Assembly (NCBI RefSeq): GCF_900149685.1
Contig: NZ_LT702999.1
Location: 1,798,001 to 1,862,000 of the forward strand
Direction: 5' to 3'
Source: Erythrobacter sp. Alg231-14
GTDB taxonomy: Bacteria; Pseudomonadota; Alphaproteobacteria; Sphingomonadales; Sphingomonadaceae
Length of the DNA stretch: 64,000 nucleotides
In this document: positions 44,069 to 51,240 of the stretch, one piece after another
How positions within the stretch are numbered: position 1 is the stretch's first letter
How the letters are laid out: the number at the start of each line of letters is the position of its first letter
The notes under the pieces: model-generated
What the model was told of the DNA's origin: nothing
The model's database searches: none
What the model saw: the letters and a program-made list of their open reading frames with translations, nothing else
Program-made: the position numbers and the translations under genes

Positions 44069-45505
44069 ATGAACGAAATCAGAGACATCGCAAAAGATGG
44101 GGACCGCGACGATCGTTGCCCCGGCATCAGCTACACCGACATGCTAAACGGCGACACACGCACGCCGCCCGATTACCTGTTTGAAGAGAGCAATCTTGAA
44201 ATGGGGGATGAGCCGCTATCGGTTGAGCCCTATATCAGCGAGGCTTTCGCACAGGCAGAGCGCGAGAAGCTTTGGCCCAATGTCTGGTTGTTCGCCGCAC
44301 GCGAAGATGAAATGCCCGATCCCGGTGACACGGTCGTGTTTGAGATTGCGGGCAAGAGTTTCCTATTAATCCGCCAAAAAGATGGCGGCGTGCGCGCGTT
44401 CTACAACGCATGCTTGCATCGTGGGCGCAAACTGCGGACCGAATGCGGTCCATCGATCCAATTGCGGTGCCCATTCCACGGATTCACGTGGCGCAACGAT
44501 GGCAGTTTGAAAGAGATCCCTTCAGAATGGGATTTCCAGCACCTCAAAGACAAAGACATGGATCTGCCTGAGGCTCGGATTGAGCTGTGGCAGGGCTTTG
44601 TCATGCTCACCGAAAATCATGACCTGCCCGATTTCAAAACCTGGCTTGGCCCGGCAGCATCGCACTATGAGCGGTACGATTTTGAGAATCGCTACACCGG
44701 CATGTGGATCCAGAAACGCATCCCGGCCAACTGGAAAGCCACCGCCGAAGCCTTTATGGAGGCGTGGCATTCCATTGTGACCCACCCGCAATTGTTGCCG
44801 TTTTTGGGCGATGCGAACACGCGTTACGACCTGATCGGGGATCACTTTAACCGCGCCATCACACCGTCAGGTGTCCTAAGCCCGCATATGAAGGGTAAGG
44901 ATTCGTCCTACGTCCTCGAGAAAATGAACGAATTTTCTGGTGGGGCAGATGCGGATACCAATCGCCGCTTTGCCGCTGGCGATGGGGAACAGGATTACGA
45001 CGCAGCCGATCCGTTGGGTGCGCGCAAAGTTTTGGCCGAGGCCGGGCGCCAAGGTTTCGCCGAAGCGTATGGCTATGATTATTCGGACGCTTCAGACAGC
45101 GAAATCCTGGACAATTTCACCTACAATATCTTCCCCAATTTCGCGCCATGGATCGGGTATCTGCCCACCCTCGTCTATCGCTGGTTGCCGGATGATACGC
45201 CGGATTCCTGCGTGATGGAGATCCGCTTGTTGTTCCCGACACCCAAAGGTGAAGAACGACCACGCGCGGTTGAGAAGACATTCATTCCGGATGACGAACC
45301 GTTTGCATGGGCCGCTGAGATTATGGGGCCCCAACTCGCCAATGTATTCGATCAAGACATGGCGAATTTGCCGCATGTTCAAACCGGCATGAAGTCGATG
45401 AAGAAAGGGATGATGGAGCTCGGCAGTTATCAAGATAGCCGTGTCCGCCATTTCCAAACGACTTTGAAAAAATACATAGACGGCGATCTTCCGGCCTCTA
45501 AATAG
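44069..45505 (+). CDS. Rieske oxygenase, alpha subunit
   Basis: 478 residues, the longest of the three. The Rieske ligands are C115, H117, C134 and H137 (CLH...CPFH). The catalytic iron histidines are H234 and H239 in EAWHSIVTH. The bridging position is Glu (E231), as in the Rieske protein at 8312. The extra N-terminal 40 residues are not conserved in the family. It probably acts as an oxygenase on an early intermediate. An SDR follows at 8 bases, so the two are cotranscribed. Confidence 0.92.
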   Translation: MNEIRDIAKDGDRDDRCPGISYTDMLNGDTRTPPDYLFEESNLEMGDEPLSVEPYISEAFAQAEREKLWPNVWLFAAREDEMPDPGDTVVFEIAGKSFLLIRQKDGGVRAFYNACLHRGRKLRTECGPSIQLRCPFHGFTWRNDGSLKEIPSEWDFQHLKDKDMDLPEARIELWQGFVMLTENHDLPDFKTWLGPAASHYERYDFENRYTGMWIQKRIPANWKATAEAFMEAWHSIVTHPQLLPFLGDANTRYDLIGDHFNRAITPSGVLSPHMKGKDSSYVLEKMNEFSGGADADTNRRFAAGDGEQDYDAADPLGARKVLAEAGRQGFAEAYGYDYSDASDSEILDNFTYNIFPNFAPWIGYLPTLVYRWLPDDTPDSCVMEIRLLFPTPKGEERPRAVEKTFIPDDEPFAWAAEIMGPQLANVFDQDMANLPHVQTGMKSMKKGMMELGSYQDSRVRHFQTTLKKYIDGDLPASK

Positions 45506-45513
45506 TCGTCGAT

Positions 45514-46266
45514 ATGAGTGTTTCAGTTGATCTTTCGGGGCGCACCGCGCTGATAACGGGTGCGTCTTCGGGCCTTGGTTCGCGTTTTGGGCGAATCCTC
45601 GCCGATAGCGGGGCGCGCGTGGCATTGGGCGCGCGGCGCAAAGATCGATTGGAATCTTTGGCCCAGGATATTGGCGATCATGCAACGGCAATCGCTATGG
45701 ATGTCGCGCGAGAGGCGGACATCATCGCCGGGTTTGACGCGGCTGAGGCGGCGTTTGGTCCGGTCGATACGGTGATTGCCAATGCCGGTGTCGACGGCGC
45801 TGGCATGATGAACACCATCACCGAAGAAGAGATAGAGCAAACGTTGTCGATCAACCTGAAAGGGGCCATTCTAACCGCCCGCGAAGGGGCAAAGCGGATG
45901 ATGGCCCATGGTGTAACAAAGGGGCGGATCATTATGGTCGCCTCTATCACTGCGTTTGAACCATCGCCCGGCTTGGTCGCCTATTCCGCCAGTAAAGCGG
46001 GCGTTGTTCAGGCCGCGCGAAGCATGGCCCGCGAATGGGCTCGCGCCGGGATTTGCGTGAATACGGTTTCACCGGGCTATATTCGCACAGCGATCAACGA
46101 TGAATGGTTTGATACAGATTTAGGTAAGAAACAGATCGCTCGGTTCCCCAAAAAACGCCTCATGGGCGAAGAGGGATTGGACGCGCCGGTCCTGTTTCTG
46201 TGTTCCGATGCGGCGGAATTTGTAACGGGCACCGATTTTGTTCTGGATGACGGGCAAACGCTCTAA
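45514..46266 (+). CDS. SDR-family oxidoreductase
   Basis: 250 residues. TGASSGLG is the cofactor motif, and Arg-Arg-Lys after strand 2 (GARRKDR) favours NADP. NAGVDG and the Tyr/Lys pair in YSASK are present, with a serine in VASITAF. It is second in an operon with the Rieske gene and could oxidise the diol or alcohol made by it. Confidence 0.9.
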   Translation: MSVSVDLSGRTALITGASSGLGSRFGRILADSGARVALGARRKDRLESLAQDIGDHATAIAMDVAREADIIAGFDAAEAAFGPVDTVIANAGVDGAGMMNTITEEEIEQTLSINLKGAILTAREGAKRMMAHGVTKGRIIMVASITAFEPSPGLVAYSASKAGVVQAARSMAREWARAGICVNTVSPGYIRTAINDEWFDTDLGKKQIARFPKKRLMGEEGLDAPVLFLCSDAAEFVTGTDFVLDDGQTL

Positions 46267-46299
46267 GCCAAAGGACCAAAGGCGGCCGCAAAACCCCTT

Positions 46300-47229
46300 T
46301 TAGATGAGGCCTTCTAGGCCCTCCATCCAATCCTTCGATTGAACCCAATCCAAATGCGACGTGGGTTTCATACCCAACAAGTCGCGCGCGTCATTCGGAT
46401 CCACAATCAATGGCGATGTGGGTTGGGAATTGTAGAAGGCGTAGAACTTGGCCATCCCATCATAGATGCTCAACGGTTCCACCGTGCGCGAACCGGTGAC
46501 CAGCTCGCTCATTCTGGCGGCAAACTCTTCTGGGGCTAGACTTTGAAAGCGCACCGGCCGGCCCAAGGCGGTCGATAAATTTGCGGCAACTTGATCACCG
46601 ACCATAGCCTCTGGGCCACCAATCGGCACATGCATTCCGTCGGCCGCGTTCGTTTGCAACGCGCGAACCACCGCTTGCGCAACGTCTTCCAAACACACCC
46701 AATTGATCTTGAGGTCCGGTTTGGCCGGATAGGCGAAAATCCCGTCTCGCATGATCAATGGACGCGTCCAAATGCGGTATTGATTGTCCATAAAAACGGT
46801 GGGCTCGATGAAGACGCATGGAATGCCGGTTTCTTCCAACGCGCGCTCGATATCGCGTCGGCCATCATGGGCCGATAGGTCAAGGTCACGGTCGGCCACG
46901 AAACACGCCGTGTTGAAGACAATTTTCTTTAGCCCTGCCCGTTTGGCCCCTTTGGCTATGGCGCGTCCAAAACTGGCGGCGCGTTCGCGATCAAATTCAA
47001 ACGGAAGGTGAAATGCCGCAGCGTCCTGTCCGGTGAAAGCATGGGCCATCGCATCGGCATCGGTGATATCGGCGTGGACAGTGGGCAGATCGGGGAAAGG
47101 TGTCCCCGCCATGGCGTCATCCCGGCGAACACCCGCAGTGACCGAAAATCCCTGTTCCAACAATTGCGCGACCAGCGGTTGCCCCTGATCGGCAGGAGCG
47201 CCAAGCACGCAGACTTTCTCGATTGTCAT
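46300..47229 (-). CDS. NmrA-like NAD(P)-binding protein
   Basis: 309 residues. The dinucleotide motif is VLGAPADQGQPLVAQLL, a variant of GxxGxxG. GGPEAMVGDQVAANL and the EEF segment match the paralogue at 14155-15117. An atypical SDR, probably a reductase or redox sensor. It lies 18 bases after the SnoaL gene on the same strand, making the second SnoaL/NmrA pair of the cluster, in reversed order to the first. Confidence 0.8.
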   Translation of the reverse strand: MTIEKVCVLGAPADQGQPLVAQLLEQGFSVTAGVRRDDAMAGTPFPDLPTVHADITDADAMAHAFTGQDAAAFHLPFEFDRERAASFGRAIAKGAKRAGLKKIVFNTACFVADRDLDLSAHDGRRDIERALEETGIPCVFIEPTVFMDNQYRIWTRPLIMRDGIFAYPAKPDLKINWVCLEDVAQAVVRALQTNAADGMHVPIGGPEAMVGDQVAANLSTALGRPVRFQSLAPEEFAARMSELVTGSRTVEPLSIYDGMAKFYAFYNSQPTSPLIVDPNDARDLLGMKPTSHLDWVQSKDWMEGLEGLI

Positions 47230-47247
47230 TATTTTATGCCTTTGGCT

Positions 47248-47634
47248 TCACACATTTGCCGCGACTTGAGCAGCGTCGAAATAATGGATGCGCAGTTCCT
47301 TGAGCAAGCCACCCTCAAAAGCGCCGCATTCATTCACAGTTTGAGAGAATGTCTCTCCGGTGCGTTTGGATTTCATGGTCAAGGTGAGAACGGTTACGGC
47401 ATGCGTGTCCCCACCGGTGATGTCGTGGATGTCAACGCTGGCTTCGGCCCATGTTGCGTACATTGCCGCCGCGCATCGCTGCAGCGCATCTTTGCCCCGC
47501 CATTCCCCGCCAAAGGGCAGGCATTCGGCTTCGTACAAAATGAAATCCGGGTGGATTAGGCTTTCCACCAAATCCCAATCGCGCGCGCCAGCCGCCGCAT
47601 AAACGGCGGCCAACATCTCACGCGGGGTGCTCAT
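47248..47634 (-). CDS. SnoaL-like NTF2-fold protein
   Basis: 128 residues from ATG at 47634, seven bases after the lipoyl gene's stop; a longer TTG start is unlikely. MSTPREMLAAVYAAAGARDW is the opening helix pair, and GEWRGKDALQRC is the SnoaL loop. Its function is unknown, possibly isomerase or hydratase. It is linked with NmrA and the E1/lipoyl genes in one minus-strand operon. Confidence 0.72.
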   Translation of the reverse strand: MSTPREMLAAVYAAAGARDWDLVESLIHPDFILYEAECLPFGGEWRGKDALQRCAAAMYATWAEASVDIHDITGGDTHAVTVLTLTMKSKRTGETFSQTVNECGAFEGGLLKELRIHYFDAAQVAANV

Positions 47635-47641
47635 CGGATGA

Positions 47642-47872
47642 TCATCCAATTGTTCCGACAACGTCGCCAACTTTGTATTTGACGCCCTCTTCGCCGGTCG
47701 GGTGGATCACACCGGACGCTTGCGCTTCGATCTCCACCGTCGTTTTGTCCGTTTCGGCGGTGTAGATAATATCGCCGGTCGCAACTTCTTCCCCATCAGC
47801 GAACATCCATTCGGATAAGGTGACTTCGGTTGCGCTCATACCCAATTTTGGGATGCGAATTTCTTCGGCCAT
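47642..47872 (-). CDS. Stand-alone lipoyl (biotinyl/lipoyl) carrier domain
   Basis: 76 residues forming only one lipoyl domain. IPKLGMSATEVTLSEW begins it, and the modified lysine is in the hairpin ETDKTTVE. It has no E3-binding or acyltransferase domain. It sits directly after E1 beta (stop and start 1 base apart), so it should accept the acyl group from the E1 pair. Which E2 core and dihydrolipoyl dehydrogenase complete the cycle is not visible here. Confidence 0.88.
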   Translation of the reverse strand: MAEEIRIPKLGMSATEVTLSEWMFADGEEVATGDIIYTAETDKTTVEIEAQASGVIHPTGEEGVKYKVGDVVGTIG

Positions 47873-48859
47873 TTACGCTTTCCCCATCGATGCTTTGATC
47901 TGGCCGACAATCTCTTCCTTGTTGGGGATCCACGCCTGTTCCAGATGCGAGGCGAACGGCACAGCGGAGAATGTTCCCCCGACCCGGCGAACTGGTGCCT
48001 TCAAATTATCCCAGCATTTCTCTTGGATATTGGCGGCGATTTCTGCGCCTGTGCCGAACGGACGAACCGCTTCGTGCAAAGTGATCGCCCGGCCAGTTTT
48101 GTTGACGCTGGCGAGAACGGTTGCCTCATCATACGGTGCGATCGTGCGCAGATCGACGACCTCGACGCTGATGCCTTCCTTTTCCAGATCAGCAGCAACC
48201 TCCAACGCATCCAGCACCGTGCGACCATAGGTGATGAGCGAGATATCGGTGCCTTCTTTGGCCACAGCCGCTTTGCCCAAAGGCACGCGATAGCCAACGC
48301 CGGGATCCTCGCTGGTCAAACCATAGCAAAGGATGTTTTCGATAAAGATCACGGGATCATTCGCGTCGATCGCAGACCGCATAAGGCCGCGAGCATCGGC
48401 AGCGTTCGATGGGGTAACCACATGAATCCCTGCGACATGAGCGAACCATGCCTCCAACATATCGGAATGCTGGCCGCCAAAGCCGACGCCCACGCCGGTT
48501 GTTGTGCGGATGACGATCGGGCACGGGGTTTGACCGCCTGACATAAACCGCAATTTCGCCGCGTGATTGACGATCTGATCCATACACACGCCGACAAAGT
48601 TCATCAGCATGATCTCTGCGATAGGGCGATGCCCGGCAAGCGCCGCACCGACCGCCGCACCGATGATCGCCGTTTCGGAAATCGGCGTCGCTCGGATCCG
48701 GTTCTCACCGTATTTTTCGGTCAGACCGGACGTTACTTTGAACACGCCCCCGCCCTGTTTCGCGGAAACATCCTCGCCTAGGCAGAAGACACCAGCATCC
48801 TCGGCCATAGCTTCGTCAATGGCGAGATTGAGCGCCTGCGTCATGGTAATTTCGGCCAT
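47873..48859 (-). CDS. 2-oxoacid/acetoin dehydrogenase E1 component, beta subunit
   Basis: 328 residues, the full length of E1 beta. PISETAIIGAAVGAALAGHRPI carries the conserved Glu that activates TPP, HSDMLEAWFAHVAG is the conserved strand region, and the C-terminal transketolase domain has EVVDLRTIAPYDE. It overlaps E1 alpha by one base. With E1 alpha it would decarboxylate a 2-oxoacid or cleave an acetoin-like diketone and acylate the lipoyl protein. Confidence 0.9.
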   Translation of the reverse strand: MAEITMTQALNLAIDEAMAEDAGVFCLGEDVSAKQGGGVFKVTSGLTEKYGENRIRATPISETAIIGAAVGAALAGHRPIAEIMLMNFVGVCMDQIVNHAAKLRFMSGGQTPCPIVIRTTTGVGVGFGGQHSDMLEAWFAHVAGIHVVTPSNAADARGLMRSAIDANDPVIFIENILCYGLTSEDPGVGYRVPLGKAAVAKEGTDISLITYGRTVLDALEVAADLEKEGISVEVVDLRTIAPYDEATVLASVNKTGRAITLHEAVRPFGTGAEIAANIQEKCWDNLKAPVRRVGGTFSAVPFASHLEQAWIPNKEEIVGQIKASMGKA

Positions 48860-49827
48860 TATGCGGTCTCCTCAAGCACGTCTTTGTAGATTTCATCGGT
48901 ATCCGGCAGCGGCGCATCCAGCGCATGTTGGACCGCATTGTCGATTTCCGCGTCAATGTCGGCGACGATCTTGTCCAATTCCTCTTCGGAAAATTGGCGT
49001 TCCAACATAACCTTGCGCAGTTTCGGCAATGGATCTTCGGCCGCCATTTCCGCGAGGTGTTCCTCGGGCATGTAAGAGAAATCCGATCCAAAGAAGTGGC
49101 CCATCATGCGGTAGCACATGGCCTCCACCAAAACCGGACCTTTGCCAGAACGCGCATGCGCCACAGCCTCTTCCATCGCGGGATAGACTGCGTTCACATC
49201 GTTGCCATCGACTTTAACGCCTTTCATCCCGTAACCGGCGGCGCGGGTGGAAATGTCAGGACTGTCGGTGTGATCGGCATAGGCGGTGTGTTCGCCGTAC
49301 CGGTTGTTTTGACACAGGAAGACCACTGGCAATTTATAAAGCTGCGCCATGTTCATCGCTTCGTGGAAACCGCCAATATTGGCCGCACCATCGCCAAAAC
49401 TTACCAGTGTCACTTTGCCATCGCCGCTGTTCTGGCTGGCCATGGCTAGGCCGTTGGCAATCGGAATGCCGGATCCAACCACACCGGTCGTTACCATGAT
49501 GCCGGTGTCAGGATCGGTGATGTGCATGGTACCGCCCTTACCCTTGCAAGTGCCGGTCGCTTTGCCAAGGCATTCACCCCACCATTTCTCAATCGGAATG
49601 CCTTTGGCTGTTTGTTCGCCTTGTCCGCGATACGTGCAAACGACGTAATCTTCATCATCAAGCGCCGCCATCGCGGCAGCCGAGACGAGCTCTTGTCCGC
49701 GCACACAGTAATACATCACTGCGACCTTACCCTGCATCAACAAGGCCCGGAATTTCTCATCCGTGCGGTTCACCTTCATTGTGCGAGTGTAGATATCGAG
49801 AAGCTTGTCGCGTTCGATTTCAGCCAT
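48859..49827 (-). CDS. 2-oxoacid/acetoin dehydrogenase E1 component, alpha subunit
   Basis: 322 residues. The TPP/magnesium motif runs from FGDGAANIGGFHEAMNMA to QNN. GTCKGKGGTMHI is the glycine-rich loop and RAAGYGMKGVKVDGNDV the phosphorylation-loop region. Its length and motifs match the acetoin dehydrogenase AcoA/PDH E1 alpha group. It is downstream of an SDR on the same strand and is followed by E1 beta, the lipoyl protein, SnoaL and NmrA. No E2 or E3 gene is present in the window. Confidence 0.9.
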   Translation of the reverse strand: MAEIERDKLLDIYTRTMKVNRTDEKFRALLMQGKVAVMYYCVRGQELVSAAAMAALDDEDYVVCTYRGQGEQTAKGIPIEKWWGECLGKATGTCKGKGGTMHITDPDTGIMVTTGVVGSGIPIANGLAMASQNSGDGKVTLVSFGDGAANIGGFHEAMNMAQLYKLPVVFLCQNNRYGEHTAYADHTDSPDISTRAAGYGMKGVKVDGNDVNAVYPAMEEAVAHARSGKGPVLVEAMCYRMMGHFFGSDFSYMPEEHLAEMAAEDPLPKLRKVMLERQFSEEELDKIVADIDAEIDNAVQHALDAPLPDTDEIYKDVLEETA

Positions 49828-49874
49828 GGAAATGGGCCTTCCTTAAAGAGAAGTGAGTGTCTGCGTAGCGTGGC

Positions 49875-50639
49875 TTAGAATTGAACCCGTTGGGTGAAGC
49901 CGCCATCAACCACGATGTTCGATCCGGTCATGTATGGTACGGCCGGGCTCGCGGTGAAGACGATGGCGTTGGCGACCTCTTGGTCATTGCCAAACCGGCC
50001 CATCGGCATCTTGGCCAAGGTCCCTTGGAACAATTCGGGCATCGCGCCTTCGATCACTTCCCAATTGCCGCCCGGATAATAAATGGCGCCGGGTGAGACA
50101 CAATTCACGCGGATCCCCTGAGGCGCGAGCGCCTGCGACAATTGCGAACCGTAAGTGATTAGCGCGGCCTTCATTGCGTTGAACGCTTGGGGTGCGATGA
50201 AGGTTTCAAGCGCAGCGGTTGAGCTCATGAAAAGGATCGAACCGCATGACGAATTGGCCAGATGCGGGGTCAAAGCCTCAACCCCGTTCACCGCGCCCAT
50301 AATGTCGAAATCCAACGTCGCCTGCCAATCGCCGGTGCCGCCGGTGCCCGACGTGGACGCCGTGTGGATGAAGATATCGCACCCACCCAGCTCTCCGGCG
50401 GCTTTCTCCAGCCATGCTTTATAAGCGTCGCCACCACCGGCCATATCGAACACTTCGGCAAAGACCTTGCCCGGCCCTTCGGCGTCGATCGCAGCTTTGG
50501 CCGCTTCGATCTTGTCTTCCTTGCGGCTGAAGAAGGCGACATCCGCGCCTTCCGCTGCGAACAGTTTGAGCGATGCGAGACCCAGCCCGTGTGCGCCGCC
50601 ATTCATAATGACTTTTTTGCCTTTAAGTCCCAGATCCAT
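49875..50639 (-). CDS. SDR-family oxidoreductase
   Basis: 254 residues. Its cofactor loop is GGAHGLG, it has HTAST in place of NNAG, and the active site shows serines in FMSSTAAL, with no clear YxxxK (the segment reads FNAMKAALI, where Phe/Asn sits at the Tyr place but Lys stays). The missing Tyr suggests an altered or CoA-type mechanism. GGAGAGCG precedes the ATG. It begins the minus-strand E1 operon and is the last gene before the tRNA. Confidence 0.85.
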   Translation of the reverse strand: MDLGLKGKKVIMNGGAHGLGLASLKLFAAEGADVAFFSRKEDKIEAAKAAIDAEGPGKVFAEVFDMAGGGDAYKAWLEKAAGELGGCDIFIHTASTSGTGGTGDWQATLDFDIMGAVNGVEALTPHLANSSCGSILFMSSTAALETFIAPQAFNAMKAALITYGSQLSQALAPQGIRVNCVSPGAIYYPGGNWEVIEGAMPELFQGTLAKMPMGRFGNDQEVANAIVFTASPAVPYMTGSNIVVDGGFTQRVQF

Positions 50640-50706
50640 AACTCGCTCTCCTGCTCAAATGTGTGTTGAGAAGGGGATAGCCGAGAGAAGCACGCACGCG
50701 CACTCG

Positions 50707-50719
50707 TCAAAAGTGGGGG
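50707..50719 (+). promoter_or_regulatory. Weak candidate operator TCAAAAGTGGGGG
   Basis: A partial AAAGTG-core match, 68 bases ahead of the SDR/E1 operon start (which is on the minus strand). Confidence 0.2.
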
Positions 50720-50845
50720 TATGAAAGGAAAATCGCCTGACCCATCGGTTGCGCCATGATCGCGTTCTGGGTCGCGATACAGGGCTCAAACAGACGCTTA
50801 CGACCCCAAGCGGGCGGTTTCGTTTCGATCTGGGTGGAAATGGAA

Positions 50846-50920
50846 TGGTGCCACGAGAGAGAATTGAACTCTCGGCCTCACCCTTACCAAGGGTGCGCTC
50901 TACCACTGAGCTACCGCGGC
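50846..50920 (-). tRNA. tRNA-Thr (GGT)
   Basis: On the minus strand a 75-base gene reads from GCCGCGGTAGCTCAGTGGTA to an encoded CCA. The anticodon stem-loop is CACCCTTGGTAAGGGTG with anticodon GGT. The T arm is GAGAGTTCAATTCTCTC, and the acceptor stem pairs with two G-U pairs. Its 3' end points towards the catabolic cluster. It lies alone between the SDR and a small ORF. Confidence 0.96.
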
Positions 50921-51022
50921 GCCTGTCCAAGACGCGCGCCTATCGTTGGGTGCGGGCCTCTTGTCAAGCTAAGCTTGATGGCCTGCTTGAATGAAAGCCC
51001 ACTTAGCGGCAAGGCGTTTCAT

Positions 51023-51172
51023 ATGAGTGAAGATAAGAACAGCGAAATGACGCGCGAAGAGCGCTTGGCGGCCAAGCTGCGCGAAAACTTGCGGCGGCGA
51101 AAGGCGCAGGGGCGCGAAATGAAGATCGAATCGGCGGAAAATGACCTTTCCAAGGGCGGCCGCGAAAGCTAG
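51023..51172 (+). CDS. Small conserved-looking basic protein of unknown function
   Basis: 49 residues, rich in Lys, Arg and Glu, beginning MSEDKNSEMTREERLAAKLR. The middle, KLRENLRRRKAQ, predicts one long charged helix. The frame is open further upstream through the tRNA region, which cannot be coding. It lies just ahead of gpmA on the same strand. I recognise no domain. Its start has only a weak AAGG upstream. Confidence 0.55.
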   Translation: MSEDKNSEMTREERLAAKLRENLRRRKAQGREMKIESAENDLSKGGRES

Positions 51173-51198
51173 ATCGCTAGGAAACGCGGCGGCACGCA

Positions 51199-51216
51199 TA
51201 AGAGCAATCGCTCTTA
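51199..51216. promoter_or_regulatory. Perfect hairpin TAAGAGC-AATC-GCTCTTA before gpmA
   Basis: A seven-base stem with a four-base loop, ending 24 bases before the gpmA ATG. It may be a terminator of the small gene or a leader structure of gpmA. No T run follows. Confidence 0.4.
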
Positions 51217-51240
51217 CACGCCGTTCGCTATGGAGAACAC

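Noticed and set aside
46300-46322. Imperfect GAGGGCC/GGCCTC repeat at the end of the NmrA gene
   Set aside because: The stem is bulged and lacks a T run, so calling a terminator is not justified.
47642-49827. Calling the E1 genes pyruvate dehydrogenase
   Set aside because: No E2 or E3 is present and the motifs equally fit acetoin or other 2-oxoacid enzymes.
49857-49877. CTGCGTAGCGTGG as another operator copy
   Set aside because: It lacks the AAAGT core and lies inside an operon across a stop codon.
50749-50994. Open frames crossing the tRNA-Thr region
   Set aside because: They run through the tRNA gene, show no ribosome site and have unlikely composition.
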